From: an uncultured bacterium
GTDB lineage: Bacteria; Muiribacteriota; Ozemobacteria; Ozemobacterales; Ozemobacteraceae
Assembly: GCA_900317935.1 (NCBI GenBank)
Contig: ONIU01000011.1
Coordinates: 1-44,153 of the forward strand
Length of the DNA stretch: 44,153 nt
Direction of reading: 5' to 3'
This document shows, in pieces, positions 1 through 7,552 of this stretch (position 1 is its first letter; every line of letters begins with the position of its first letter). The notes beneath the pieces are model-generated. The model did no database searches. It was not told the origin of the DNA and saw only the letters and a list, made by a program, of their open reading frames with translations. The position numbers were made by a program, and so were the translations under genes.

Positions 1-667
1 AATTTACGCTTTCTTCACTACCAGAGTTAAACTTCGGATATCCAAGTTTATTCATCCATTCTATGTATCTTGACTTCAAAACATCATGTTTTGTAACGTC
101 CACCTTCCAAATGCGAGTTCTAAATTTTCCCAAAGAATTCAAATCCATAGACAATAAATATACTGCCGGATATTCTAGGAAACGCTCCATTATTTGCCGT
201 GTTACTGCTGTAAAATTCCAACGAGGCGCAATTGCGCCTTTTTTATCAAGAGAATCCAAAAAATTTGCACTCTTCACCTCAGAACCATCACAAAGATCAT
301 CTCCCTTCCCACGCATACCTTGACCTGAAATTTTAGTTTGTAAAGAAACAAGATGTTGTGCAATATATCCCGTATCTATTTGAGAAGACTGAGCAGTTAA
401 GATACTCCAATGATTTAGTTTTCCTCTTTGTCCAATTACTTGTTCTTCTAAAAGTTGAATAGCTAAAGCCTTTCTTTCTTCTGTATCAAGCAAAGAAAGA
501 ATATAAAAGGAAAGAGTTACTTTCTCTTCTACTGAAAATGTATGTATAGGGATACCATTTGTTATTTGCTTCATAATGACACATATGTTTTTATTTGATT
601 GCTTTCCACGTATTAGGGTTTCGTCTATAAACTGATAATAATGATTCATTTTTATGTTGTCTTCCAT
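1..667 (-). CDS. Type II restriction endonuclease, MamI-like (3' end outside window)
   Basis: This frame is open from an ATG at 667 to the window edge, giving about 222 residues with no stop. A strong Shine-Dalgarno (AGGAGG, about 672-678) lies just upstream and decides the start. The central part reads DTGYIAQHLVSL, then GQGMRGKGDD, then DGSEVKSAN and PRWNF. The DGSEVK segment fits a PD-(D/E)xK nuclease core with E-x-K as the metal and catalytic residues. From memory this order of motifs matches the MamI family of type II restriction enzymes, which cleave double-stranded DNA at a short palindrome. No methyltransferase lies on the right side, so a partner would have to be beyond the left edge. 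The family name is recalled rather than searched; the nuclease core is seen. Confidence 0.7.
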   Translation of the reverse strand, partial: MEDNIKMNHYYQFIDETLIRGKQSNKNICVIMKQITNGIPIHTFSVEEKVTLSFYILSLLDTEERKALAIQLLEEQVIGQRGKLNHWSILTAQSSQIDTGYIAQHLVSLQTKISGQGMRGKGDDLCDGSEVKSANFLDSLDKKGAIAPRWNFTAVTRQIMERFLEYPAVYLLSMDLNSLGKFRTRIWKVDVTKHDVLKSRYIEWMNKLGYPKFNSGSEESVN

Positions 668-741
668 AATCTTTTCCTCCTAAAATTATTAATTGCCTAT
701 TAAATAGCATTTTTTGTTAAATAGTAATTTCTGTAAATAAG

Positions 742-783
742 AAAAAACGGCTATATTGAGAAAATACAATAAAGCCGTTTTTT
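742..783 (-). terminator. Rho-independent terminator after the GGGtGRT gene
   Basis: An 11-bp inverted repeat (AAAAAACGGCT at 742-752 against AGCCGTTTTTT at 773-783) ends in a U-run on the minus strand. It sits between the end of the GGGtGRT locus (stop at 866 once the frame is restored) and the start of the restriction gene at 667. It would separate the two minus-strand transcripts. Confidence 0.75.
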
Positions 784-865
784 TATCAAAAACAATGATG
801 AATGATAAAATAAATATATGCGTTTATCATATATTATTTATTTCATTCAAAAGATTATTACTAAG

Positions 866-953
866 TTACTTGATTGCTTTTTCAACTGCGACTGCTACAG
901 CAACGGTTGCACCAACCATTGGGTTGTTGCCCATTCCGAGGAAGCCCATCATT
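866..953 (-). pseudogene. Detached 3' end of the GGGtGRT gene
   Basis: In the frame that the main gene would use without the 19-bp duplication, this stretch encodes EMMGFLGMGNNPMVG followed by an Ala/Val-rich tail ending EKAIK and a TAA at 866-868. That is the normal C-terminus of the family as I recall it. Removing one duplication unit rejoins it to the upstream frame and gives a 332-residue protein, so 29 native C-terminal residues are currently out of frame. It is not a separate gene. Confidence 0.8.
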
Positions 954-1883
954 TCAACGTGAGCTGGAACGGACAACGTGAGCTGGAACGGAAGAAGAAC
1001 CTGCGAACTGTGCGTCAGAGTGCATTCTGCCCATAGTGTCGGTCATACCATAAGAAGCAGGACCAGCAGCCATGTTATCTGGATGTAGAGTTCTACCAGT
1101 ACCACCACCAGAAGCTACAGAGAAGTATTTCTTACCCTGTTCTATACATTCTTTTTTGTATGTACCGGCAACTGGGTGCTGGAATCTTGTTGGGTTAGTT
1201 GAGTTACCAGTGATAGAAACGTCAACGCCTTCGTGATGCATGATTGCAACGCCTTCGCGAACATCGTCTGCACCATAGCAGCGAACATTAGCTCTTTCAG
1301 TTTCAGAATAGCGGATTTCTTTAACTATGTTGAGTTTGCCAGTGAAATAATCGAACTGAGTCTGAACGTAGGTGAAACCGTTGATTCTAGAAATAATCTG
1401 AGCAGCGTCTTTGCCAAGACCGTTAAGGATAACGCGAAGTTCAGTTTTTCTAGATTTATTAGCATTTCTAACGATACCGATAGCACCTTCAGCGGCTGCG
1501 AATGATTCGTGACCAGCCAAGAAAGCAAAACATTTGGTTTCGTCTCTAAGAAGCATAGCACCAAGTCTGCCATGACCAAGACCAACTTTTCTGTCTTCTG
1601 CAACAGAACCGTCGATACAGAAAGCCTGCAAACCTTCGCCTATTGCTTCAGCAGCGTCAGCAGCATTCTTTTTACCAGCTTTAATAGCTATAGCTGCACC
1701 AACGCAGTAAGCCCAGCAAGCGTTTTCAAAGCATATTGGCTGAATTCCCTTAACGATTTCGTATGGATCAAAGCCTTTAGCTTTGCAGATTTCACGGCAT
1801 TCTTCTACTGACTTGATACCGTATTTAGCGAGGACAGCATTAATTTTGTCAATTCTTCTTTCATAACTTTCAAATAAAGCCAT
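954..1883 (-). CDS. GGGtGRT family protein, 3' frameshifted
   Basis: The 309-residue product carries the family signature SGGGTGRTLHPDN near residue 270 and the conserved GHGRLGAMLLRDET and GHESFAAAEGA segments. It follows the NifU-like scaffold gene by 16 bases and has its own AGGAGG-type ribosome site, so the two form an operon; this pairing recurs in anaerobes. The biochemical role of the family is not established, and a link to iron-sulfur chemistry is inferred only from the partner. After SSSVPAHV the frame runs into VRSSSR and stops, because a 19-bp unit is tandemly duplicated at 955-992. The native tail continues out of frame to 866. This is a real recent mutation, a phase-variable state, or an assembly error. 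Confidence 0.85.
   Translation of the reverse strand: MALFESYERRIDKINAVLAKYGIKSVEECREICKAKGFDPYEIVKGIQPICFENACWAYCVGAAIAIKAGKKNAADAAEAIGEGLQAFCIDGSVAEDRKVGLGHGRLGAMLLRDETKCFAFLAGHESFAAAEGAIGIVRNANKSRKTELRVILNGLGKDAAQIISRINGFTYVQTQFDYFTGKLNIVKEIRYSETERANVRCYGADDVREGVAIMHHEGVDVSITGNSTNPTRFQHPVAGTYKKECIEQGKKYFSVASGGGTGRTLHPDNMAAGPASYGMTDTMGRMHSDAQFAGSSSVPAHVVRSSSR
955..992. repeat. Exact 19-bp tandem duplication inside the GGGtGRT gene
   Basis: The unit CAACGTGAGCTGGAACGGA occurs at 955-973 and again, identically, at 974-992. Since 19 is not a multiple of three, it shifts the minus-strand gene by one base just before its last 29 codons. Confidence 0.97.
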
Positions 1884-1899
1884 TATTTTGTCCTCCTAA

Positions 1900-2592
1900 T
1901 TATTCTTTGCGTGGGTCAATGTATTTGGCAGCGTTATCGAACTGACCATAGTGACCTTTAGCCTTTTTGAGTGCTTCATCAGCAGAATCACCCTTCTTAA
2001 TGAAATCCATCATCTTACCAAGATTTATAAATTCATAACCGATGATTTCTTCATCTTTATTAAGAGCAACACGAGTTACATAGCCTTCAGCCATTTCAAG
2101 GTAGCGGGGGCCTTTGAGTTTGGTAGCAAACATAGTGCCGACCTGGCTGCGTAAACCTTTTCCAAGGTCTTCAAGAGAAGCACCAACAGCAAGACCGTTT
2201 TCTGAGAAAGCACTCTGAGAACGACCATAAACAATCTGTAGGAAAAGTTCTCTCATTGCAGTGTTGATAGCATCGCAAACTAAGTCAGTATTGAGAGCTT
2301 CAAGAAGAGTCTTACCGATAAGAATTTCAGAAGCCATAGCTGCTGAGTGGGTCATACCGCTGCAGCCTAATGTTTCAACAAGAGCTTCTTCAATGATACC
2401 GTCTTTTATATTAAGAGTAAGTTTGCATGCACCCTGCTGTGGAGCACACCAACCGATACCATGTGTAAAACCGCTAACATCTTTGATTTCCTTAACCTGA
2501 ATCCATTTTCCTTCTTCAGGAATTGGAGCTGGACCATGATATGCGCCTTTTCTTACTGAGCACATATTGTTAACTTCTTGTGTATAAATCAT
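1900..2592 (-). CDS. NifU/IscU-like iron-sulfur cluster scaffold protein (GGGtGRT-associated)
   Basis: The 230-residue protein contains GFTHGIGWCAPQQGACKLTL, ETLGCSGMTHSAAMA and DLVCDAIN, placing cysteines at the three positions expected of a NifU N-terminal scaffold fold. It also has the long N-terminal lead (PAPIPEEGKW) and the C-terminal YIDPRKE seen in the subgroup encoded beside GGGtGRT proteins. The predicted role is to hold or transfer an Fe-S cluster in the cytoplasm, possibly for its partner; this is inferred from the fold and neighbourhood. The ATG at 2592 is preceded by AAAGGATG. No cysteine desulfurase is nearby, so sulfur would come from elsewhere. Confidence 0.87.
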   Translation of the reverse strand: MIYTQEVNNMCSVRKGAYHGPAPIPEEGKWIQVKEIKDVSGFTHGIGWCAPQQGACKLTLNIKDGIIEEALVETLGCSGMTHSAAMASEILIGKTLLEALNTDLVCDAINTAMRELFLQIVYGRSQSAFSENGLAVGASLEDLGKGLRSQVGTMFATKLKGPRYLEMAEGYVTRVALNKDEEIIGYEFINLGKMMDFIKKGDSADEALKKAKGHYGQFDNAAKYIDPRKE

Positions 2593-2627
2593 CGCTCATC
2601 CTTTCGAGGTAGTAATAAACTTGCTAG

Positions 2628-2656
2628 ATAGTAGCATTTTTTTTCGTTAGTATCAA
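2628..2656 (-). promoter_or_regulatory. Sigma-70-type promoter for the NifU-like/GGGtGRT operon
   Basis: Read on the minus strand, TTGATA (2651-2656) is separated by 17 bases from TACTAT (2628-2633), with a TGC extension just before the -10. The start codon is at 2592, leaving a leader of about 30 bases. Confidence 0.6.
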
Positions 2657-2707
2657 GAGTTTTTAATACTTAGGATTTGAGGTTATAGATAACGGGTAAT
2701 AAATGAA

Positions 2708-2765
2708 GACCCCCTCAGTCACTGCGTGACAGCTCCCCCAGCTATTTTTTTCAAAATACTGGGGG
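2708..2765. repeat. Palindromic intergenic repeat element
   Basis: Two hairpins lie back to back: GTCAC-TGC-GTGAC at 2718-2730, and CCCCCAG(C)TATTTT against AAAATACTGGGGG at about 2735-2765 with one bulged C. The G/C content is far above that of the surroundings and there is no U-run on the plus strand. The wording (a CCCCCTCAGTCAC half followed by a CTCCCCCAGC half) resembles small palindromic repeats scattered between genes in many bacterial genomes. A related-looking element lies at 43841-43890. Confidence 0.6.
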
Positions 2766-2813
2766 CGCATCGAAGTAAGTGATGGGCAAAACAAGAAAAA
2801 CTAATAATAACTC

Positions 2814-2841
2814 TAAATAATGAAGGGCAATCTGCCGATAT
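2814..2841 (+). promoter_or_regulatory. Sigma-28-type promoter before flgI
   Basis: TAAA (2814-2817) is followed after 17 bases by CCGATAT (2835-2841), within the wider word CTGCCGATAT. This resembles the flagellar sigma-28/sigma-D consensus (TAAA, then GCCGATA). It lies about 40 bases before the flgI ATG, and the same geometry recurs at 31348 and 44058. Confidence 0.65.
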
Positions 2842-2880
2842 ACCTAGTGGAAAATATAAATTTGACAGAAAGTTTTTAGC

Positions 2881-3990
2881 ATGGAAGCAAACAAATCATT
2901 CTCTCTCAACAAAATCGCAATCACCTTTATCATGGCATTCATAATGCTTAACTTTACTCAATCTGTTTTTGCACAAGCAAAAGTCAGAATCAAAGACATC
3001 TCCAGAATGAGCGGAGACAGAGAATACCAGGTTATCGGCTATGGTCTTGTCACCGGTTTAAATGCAACTGGAGACAAAGGTGAAATGAGTGTTGAGATGA
3101 TGAAAGGCATGCTGCAGAATATGGGAATGGAAGTAAATTCATCTCAAATCGTTTCAAAAAACTCTGCAGCAGTAGTTGTTACTGGTATGCTTCCAGCATA
3201 CGGCAAACCAGGTGAAAGTTTTAATATAACCATCAGTTCAATTGGAGATGCGAAAAGTCTTATGGGAGGAGTTTTGCTCCCCACCCTCTTAAAAGGCGGC
3301 GACGGCCAGGTTTATGCAGTAGCTCAAGGAAATGTTTCTATAGGTGGATTTGAAGCAACTACCGGTGGAGCTGGCAACAACAGAAACACCCAGCGAAATC
3401 ATTTAACTGTTGGATACATTTCTGGCGGTGCAATTATGGAACGAGGAGTAGAAGACCGTTTTGCCCGTTCCGGTAAATTCAGCATTCTATTACAAGAAAA
3501 AGACGCTATCCTTACAAGAAAAGTCAAGGAAGCTGTAGACAGACGTTACGGCAACGGTTGGGCAGCAATCACCAATCCTGGTCAGGTTGAAGTAACCGTT
3601 CCAAGGAGCATGCAAGACGACCCGGTAAGCTTCGCAGCTAATATTGAAAATCTCACTTTAACAATAGACGAACCCAATAGAGTTGTAATAAACGAAAGAA
3701 CAGGTACAGTAATAGTTGGCAACAATGTAAGAATCAGCCGTGTTGTTATTTCTCATAACGGAATAAGAATCGCAGTTGACGCCAATAACGAAAATCAAGG
3801 CGGTATGGGCGGCGGAAGAAGACGTAGAGATGAAAAGCAAGCGTCTATGGTTGATGTACAGGGTGAAACTACTGTTGATGACTTAGTAAACGCACTTAAC
3901 GCAGTTGGTGCAACTCCCAAAGACCTGATAGCTATATTTGAAGCAATCAATGCTGCTGGTGCATTGCATGGCGATTTGAAGATAATGTAA
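2881..3990 (+). CDS. flgI: Flagellar P-ring protein FlgI
   Basis: The 369-residue product begins with a signal peptide (hydrophobic residues about 9-28, SVFA then QAKVRIKDI). It has the P-ring hallmarks RMSGDREYQVIGYGLVTGL, GKPGESFNI, SSIGDAKSLMGGVLL, and a C-terminus with VDDLVNALNAVGATPKDLIAIFEAINAAGALHGDL. FlgI forms the bushing around the flagellar rod in the periplasm or peptidoglycan of diderm bacteria. The linker MGGGRRRRDEKQ near residue 315 is basic and low in complexity. No flgH (L-ring) or flgA is adjacent. The ribosome site is weak. The sigma-28-type promoter just upstream fits flagellar control. Length is normal for the family. Confidence 0.96.
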   Translation: MEANKSFSLNKIAITFIMAFIMLNFTQSVFAQAKVRIKDISRMSGDREYQVIGYGLVTGLNATGDKGEMSVEMMKGMLQNMGMEVNSSQIVSKNSAAVVVTGMLPAYGKPGESFNITISSIGDAKSLMGGVLLPTLLKGGDGQVYAVAQGNVSIGGFEATTGGAGNNRNTQRNHLTVGYISGGAIMERGVEDRFARSGKFSILLQEKDAILTRKVKEAVDRRYGNGWAAITNPGQVEVTVPRSMQDDPVSFAANIENLTLTIDEPNRVVINERTGTVIVGNNVRISRVVISHNGIRIAVDANNENQGGMGGGRRRRDEKQASMVDVQGETTVDDLVNALNAVGATPKDLIAIFEAINAAGALHGDLKIM

Positions 3991-3995
3991 ATAAA

Positions 3996-4115
3996 TAGCT
4001 TGTTCGAATCGTTGGAATTGTTAGAGTTGTTGGAGTTGTTAGAAGAGTGAGAAGAGTTGGAAGTGTTAATTCTCATTTCTCAAATTCCTAACTCCTCATT
4101 CCTAATTACTAATTT
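3996..4115. repeat. Low-complexity intergenic sequence built of short quasi-repeats
   Basis: The first half is made of variants of GTTGGAGTTGTTAGA. The second half, near 4066-4110, is made of ATTCTCATTTCTCAAATTCC-like words. The second type recurs in reverse complement near 43930-43960. It has no convincing coding potential: reading frames across it give Asn/Ser-rich nonsense. Confidence 0.7.
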
Positions 4116-4221
4116 AACAAAATTCCCTCTTGCAAAATACTAGCTATATATGGTAATAGTAAAAAAAGAGGCTTGAGTTTTTTATCACAAGCGAGTTTTC
4201 CCCCACAAGAGGTTCAAGTAT

Positions 4222-5100
4222 ATGACCGAAACTAATAGATTTATGGAAGCAGAACAGTATATGGAATCTTGTCTTTCATTATTCTTAATGAACAAGATTG
4301 AACAAGCTCTCAAAGTAGTTGATAAAGCTATTGAATGCGATCCTAATTTCGCTGAAGCTTACAATAAAAAGGGTGATTGTTTTATAAGACTTGGCAGAAT
4401 CCAAGAAGCATTAGAATGCTACTTGAAGTCCCAAGAATTAAATCCAAATATCCAAAACAATTATTATGATTTAGGCCGTACATATTTGCTTCTTGGAGAT
4501 TACGACAATTCGCTTAAGAATTTTCAAAAAGCATATGAAATGAAACCTCAAGAAGACATTCATGCTTTTATAGGAAAGATTTATTTCGATCAGAATATGA
4601 TTGAAGAAGCCAAGCAATCTTTTGAAAACATACTTGGCGGAGATTCAAAAGAACCTGATTCAATAAAAAAAGAACTTCAAGCCGGTAGCAGCAATACGAT
4701 GGCTAACTATTATTATGCTCAGGTCCTTCAGAAATTGGGGAAAGAAGATGAAGCAAAAGGCTTTTTCAACAGAATAGTTGAAAAATACAGCAGAATGGTT
4801 AAATCTAAGCCCAATTTAGCTGAAGGTTATTATTACCTTGGAAAATGCTTCTATTTCATGGGTGATTTTGAAAAAGCTGAAGAAAATATGAAATTAGCCA
4901 TACAGTATGATACCGATGCAATAACTAACCATTATTCGTTCGATATGTTTTATAGCGATGCAGAAGCATTTGCTTCTCTTGCCGAAATACAGGCAAAAAT
5001 GAACAAAGTTTCAGAAGCAAAAGAAAATATACTCAAAGCACTATCATTAGAACCGGAAAATAAAAAGCTTCAAGAACTCAAATTAAAATTAGGTTTTTAA
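4222..5100 (+). CDS. Tetratricopeptide repeat protein, cytoplasmic
   Basis: The 292-residue protein has no signal peptide or membrane segment and consists of at least five TPR units (for example AEAYNKKGDCFIRLGRIQEA, then NYYDLGRTYLLLGDYDNS, and a C-terminal AEGYYYLGKCFYFMGDFEKA). TPR arrays form helical scaffolds for protein-protein contacts. Its place between flgI and the flgJ-type gene, two bases upstream of the latter, suggests a role near flagellar assembly, but this is only positional. An AAGAGG ribosome site precedes the ATG. I do not recognise a specific family. Confidence 0.85.
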   Translation: MTETNRFMEAEQYMESCLSLFLMNKIEQALKVVDKAIECDPNFAEAYNKKGDCFIRLGRIQEALECYLKSQELNPNIQNNYYDLGRTYLLLGDYDNSLKNFQKAYEMKPQEDIHAFIGKIYFDQNMIEEAKQSFENILGGDSKEPDSIKKELQAGSSNTMANYYYAQVLQKLGKEDEAKGFFNRIVEKYSRMVKSKPNLAEGYYYLGKCFYFMGDFEKAEENMKLAIQYDTDAITNHYSFDMFYSDAEAFASLAEIQAKMNKVSEAKENILKALSLEPENKKLQELKLKLGF

Positions 5101-5102
5101 CA

Positions 5103-5423
5103 ATGACTGTTTCATCTCTAAGCAATTCCTTATTATCAAATAAGATAAATGAACTTCCTGAATCAAAGAAACAGGAACTACAAAAGCTTAAGGATGCCTG
5201 CTCTGAGTTTGAATCTATATTTATGCATCAAATGCTTAAAGAAATGAGAAAGACTGCCAATCCCAAGAATTCCTTAGTTTATGGCGGTCAGGCAGAAGAA
5301 ATTTTTTCAGATATGCTTGACCAGGAAAGAGCCAAAGAAATGAAAATAGGTTTAGGAGATATGATGTTCAGGCAGCTTTCTCAATCTATTATTTCCTCTA
5401 CTCCTAAACCCCGTAAAAAATAG
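5103..5423 (+). CDS. flgJ: FlgJ-type rod-binding protein without muramidase domain
   Basis: The 106-residue product matches the FlgJ N-terminal (Rod-binding) domain: LKDACSEFESIFMHQMLKEMRKT, then YGGQAEEIFSDMLDQERAKEM and a final GLGDMMFRQLSQ. This domain acts as a scaffold or cap for flagellar rod assembly in the periplasm. The C-terminal glucosaminidase domain of enterobacterial FlgJ is absent, as in many other phyla, so peptidoglycan clearing must use another enzyme; the M23 peptidase 1.3 kb downstream is a candidate by position only. It follows the TPR gene by two bases and is probably translationally coupled to it. Confidence 0.9.
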   Translation: MTVSSLSNSLLSNKINELPESKKQELQKLKDACSEFESIFMHQMLKEMRKTANPKNSLVYGGQAEEIFSDMLDQERAKEMKIGLGDMMFRQLSQSIISSTPKPRKK

Positions 5424-5458
5424 AACATATAAGGTAATCCTCGAAAGGAAGCATAAAA

Positions 5459-6760
5459 GTGGAAAGTCCTAATCCCACATTTACTTATTTACAGCTTTGT
5501 GATGAACCAATTAAGAATTTAAAAGCTGTAGCCAAGGCTATCGGAATAGATGGCTGCGATAAAATGAAGAAAGGCGAATTAATTCGTGGTATTCTTCAGG
5601 AACAATATGCACAAGATGGTTTAGCATTATCTGAAGGGGTACTTGATATTATGCCGGAAGGCTATGGATTTCTTAGAACTCATAGCTATGTTCAGAATGA
5701 TGATGACGTATATGTTTCACCTTCACAGATAAAGCGCTATAATTTGCTTAGCGGTGATACCGTTATTGCTCAGGTTCGCTTGCCAAAAGATGACGAAAGT
5801 TACCATTCTCTTTTAAAGATTGAAGCAGTTAATGGGGTTAGTCTTGACAGACTTCGTCAGAGAGTTAATTTTGAAGATGGAATTCCTGTTTTCCCAACAG
5901 ACAGATTTAAGTTAGAAACAGGTGAAGATGATGTTTCAACTCGTGTTTTTGATTTGGTTTGTCCAATAGGGAAAGGCCAGCGCGGTCTTATCGTCGCTCC
6001 GCCAAAAGCAGGTAAAACAGTTCTGTTAAAACAGTTGGCCAATGCGATTACCCGTAATCATCCTGAAGTATTGATGCTAATACTTCTAATAGATGAACGT
6101 CCAGAAGAAGTTACAGATATGAAGCGTTCTGTTGATGCAGAAGTTGTAGCTTCAACATTTGACGAACATATAAACAATCATATTAAAGTTTCCGAACTTC
6201 TTTTGGAAAAAGCCAAACGTCATGTTGAATTAGGCAGAGATGTTGTTATTCTTCTAGACTCTATCACAAGACTAGCAAGAGCTTATAATATTTCTATGCC
6301 TTCAGCTGGTCAGACTCTTTCTGGTGGTGTAAACCCATTTGCACTTTATAAACCGAAAAAGTTCTTAGGCGCAGCTAGAAAAATAGAACATGGTGGAAGT
6401 CTTACTGTTATAGCAACAGCTCTTATTGATACCGGTTCAAAAATGGATGAAGTTATTTTTGAAGAATTCAAAGGAACCGGCAATATGGAACTTCATCTCG
6501 ACAGAAAACTCTTCAATAAACGAATATTCCCATGCATTGATGTTAAGATGTCTGGAACAAGAAAAGAAGAACTTCTTATGGATCCAGAAGATCTCAAAAA
6601 GGTTATTATTCTTCGTCGTGCATTTGAAGACAAGAGTTCTCAGGAAATTGTTGAAATGCTTGTTAAAGGTATTTCAAATACAGAAAACAATAAAGAGTTT
6701 CTTAGTTTGATAAATCCAAATTACAAGAGCTCTTCAAACAAGAAAGATACAGAAAACTAA
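5459..6760 (+). CDS. rho: Transcription termination factor Rho
   Basis: The 433-residue protein has the N-terminal helical region ([11 protein letters not shown]), the RNA-binding cold-shock-like fold ([16 protein letters not shown] ... [15 protein letters not shown]), and the ATPase core with Walker A (APPKAGKT), the [17 protein letters not shown] segment, [13 protein letters not shown] with Walker B, and the [31 protein letters not shown]-loop area. Rho is the hexameric RNA helicase that ends untranslated transcripts. The start is a GTG supported by AAAGGAAG nine bases upstream. Length is typical. Its presence is relevant because few U-run hairpins separate the plus-strand genes of this window. 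Confidence 0.97.
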   Translation: MESPNPTFTYLQLCDEPIKNLKAVAKAIGIDGCDKMKKGELIRGILQEQYAQDGLALSEGVLDIMPEGYGFLRTHSYVQNDDDVYVSPSQIKRYNLLSGDTVIAQVRLPKDDESYHSLLKIEAVNGVSLDRLRQRVNFEDGIPVFPTDRFKLETGEDDVSTRVFDLVCPIGKGQRGLIVAPPKAGKTVLLKQLANAITRNHPEVLMLILLIDERPEEVTDMKRSVDAEVVASTFDEHINNHIKVSELLLEKAKRHVELGRDVVILLDSITRLARAYNISMPSAGQTLSGGVNPFALYKPKKFLGAARKIEHGGSLTVIATALIDTGSKMDEVIFEEFKGTGNMELHLDRKLFNKRIFPCIDVKMSGTRKEELLMDPEDLKKVIILRRAFEDKSSQEIVEMLVKGISNTENNKEFLSLINPNYKSSSNKKDTEN

Positions 6761-6777
6761 ACAAGCTTTTAACAAAA

Positions 6778-7464
6778 ATGATTTCCAGCAAACAATCCTT
6801 TAATACACCTATTAGGGTTTTATTAATCATTACAGCAATAATACTGATACATCTTTCTGTTCCATCAACAGAAGTTTACAGTTTTTCTATATGCTCTGAA
6901 GAAACAAGATTAGTAAAACCCGTAGAAGTGTATAAATCCATAAAAACAATAATGGCTTCTGCGAAAACAGAGTTTGAAGCTTATCAAAAAGCAACAGAAA
7001 AACTCATAAAACAAACAGAAGAAGCTGCAAAAACCTGGAAAATTGTTAAAGTAGAAAGTAAGAAAAGTAAAACCAATAGTAATGTTTTATGGCCTTTAAA
7101 GGGTGTTATTACTTCTAAATTCGGGATGAGGGTACACCCTGTTACAGGCAACAAATCATTCCACAATGGAATTGATATTAGAGGGAAACTTGGAACTAAG
7201 GTTGTTTGTCCAACAGATGGCATTGTAGTTGCGTCAGGCTGGTCAGGAGCTCTTGGACGAATGGTAAAAATAAAAACCTCTACTGGTCATACTCTTTGTT
7301 TCGGTCATCTTAGTAAAATAATATGTAAAAAAGGACAAACCCTTTCTAGAGGTCAAACATTAGGAACAGTAGGTTGTTCTGGGAGAGCAACAGGACCACA
7401 CCTTCATTTTACAGTTTTTTACCATGGCGATTATATCAATCCTATAAAATATTTGGCAAAATAA
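6778..7464 (+). CDS. Secreted M23 (LytM-type) metallopeptidase
   Basis: The 228-residue product starts with a hydrophobic export signal or anchor (residues about 12-28). Next comes a short Lys/Glu-rich helical segment (45-95), then a complete M23 domain with H129-x3-D133 (HNGID) and H208-x-H210 (HLHF) as zinc and catalytic ligands and the PVTGN...FHNGIDI and GRATGPHLHF motifs. Such enzymes cut peptide cross-bridges in peptidoglycan. The gene starts 17 bases after rho and probably shares its transcript. The nearby flagellar genes make a role in letting the rod through the wall possible but not shown. Confidence 0.92.
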   Translation: MISSKQSFNTPIRVLLIITAIILIHLSVPSTEVYSFSICSEETRLVKPVEVYKSIKTIMASAKTEFEAYQKATEKLIKQTEEAAKTWKIVKVESKKSKTNSNVLWPLKGVITSKFGMRVHPVTGNKSFHNGIDIRGKLGTKVVCPTDGIVVASGWSGALGRMVKIKTSTGHTLCFGHLSKIICKKGQTLSRGQTLGTVGCSGRATGPHLHFTVFYHGDYINPIKYLAK

Positions 7465-7486
7465 GCCGCTATTCCCTATTATCTCT

Positions 7487-7513
7487 TAATATTTTTATTC
7501 TGCTTGTCGATAT
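7487..7513 (+). promoter_or_regulatory. Weak sigma-28-like promoter candidate
   Basis: TAAT (7487-7490), 16 bases, then TCGATAT (7507-7513) lies 40 bases before the ATG of the next gene. It differs from the three better copies in one base of each box and in spacing, so it is only a candidate. Confidence 0.3.
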
Positions 7514-7552
7514 ATAGATTGAACTAGTTTTCTTTTTTAGGCAGGCAAAATA

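Noticed and set aside
63..323. Plus-strand open frame of 86 codons
   Set aside because: It lies opposite the restriction endonuclease frame, which has a strong ribosome site and recognisable motifs; the plus frame has neither.
756..1036. Two overlapping plus-strand frames near the end of the GGGtGRT gene
   Set aside because: They are antisense to the GGGtGRT 3' end and the terminator, and their Ala/Thr-rich parts mirror the native C-terminal codons.
3795..4076. Minus-strand frame rich in Asn and Ser
   Set aside because: It is produced by the GTT/GTTGGA quasi-repeat read backwards and by the flgI 3' end; no ribosome site and no family.
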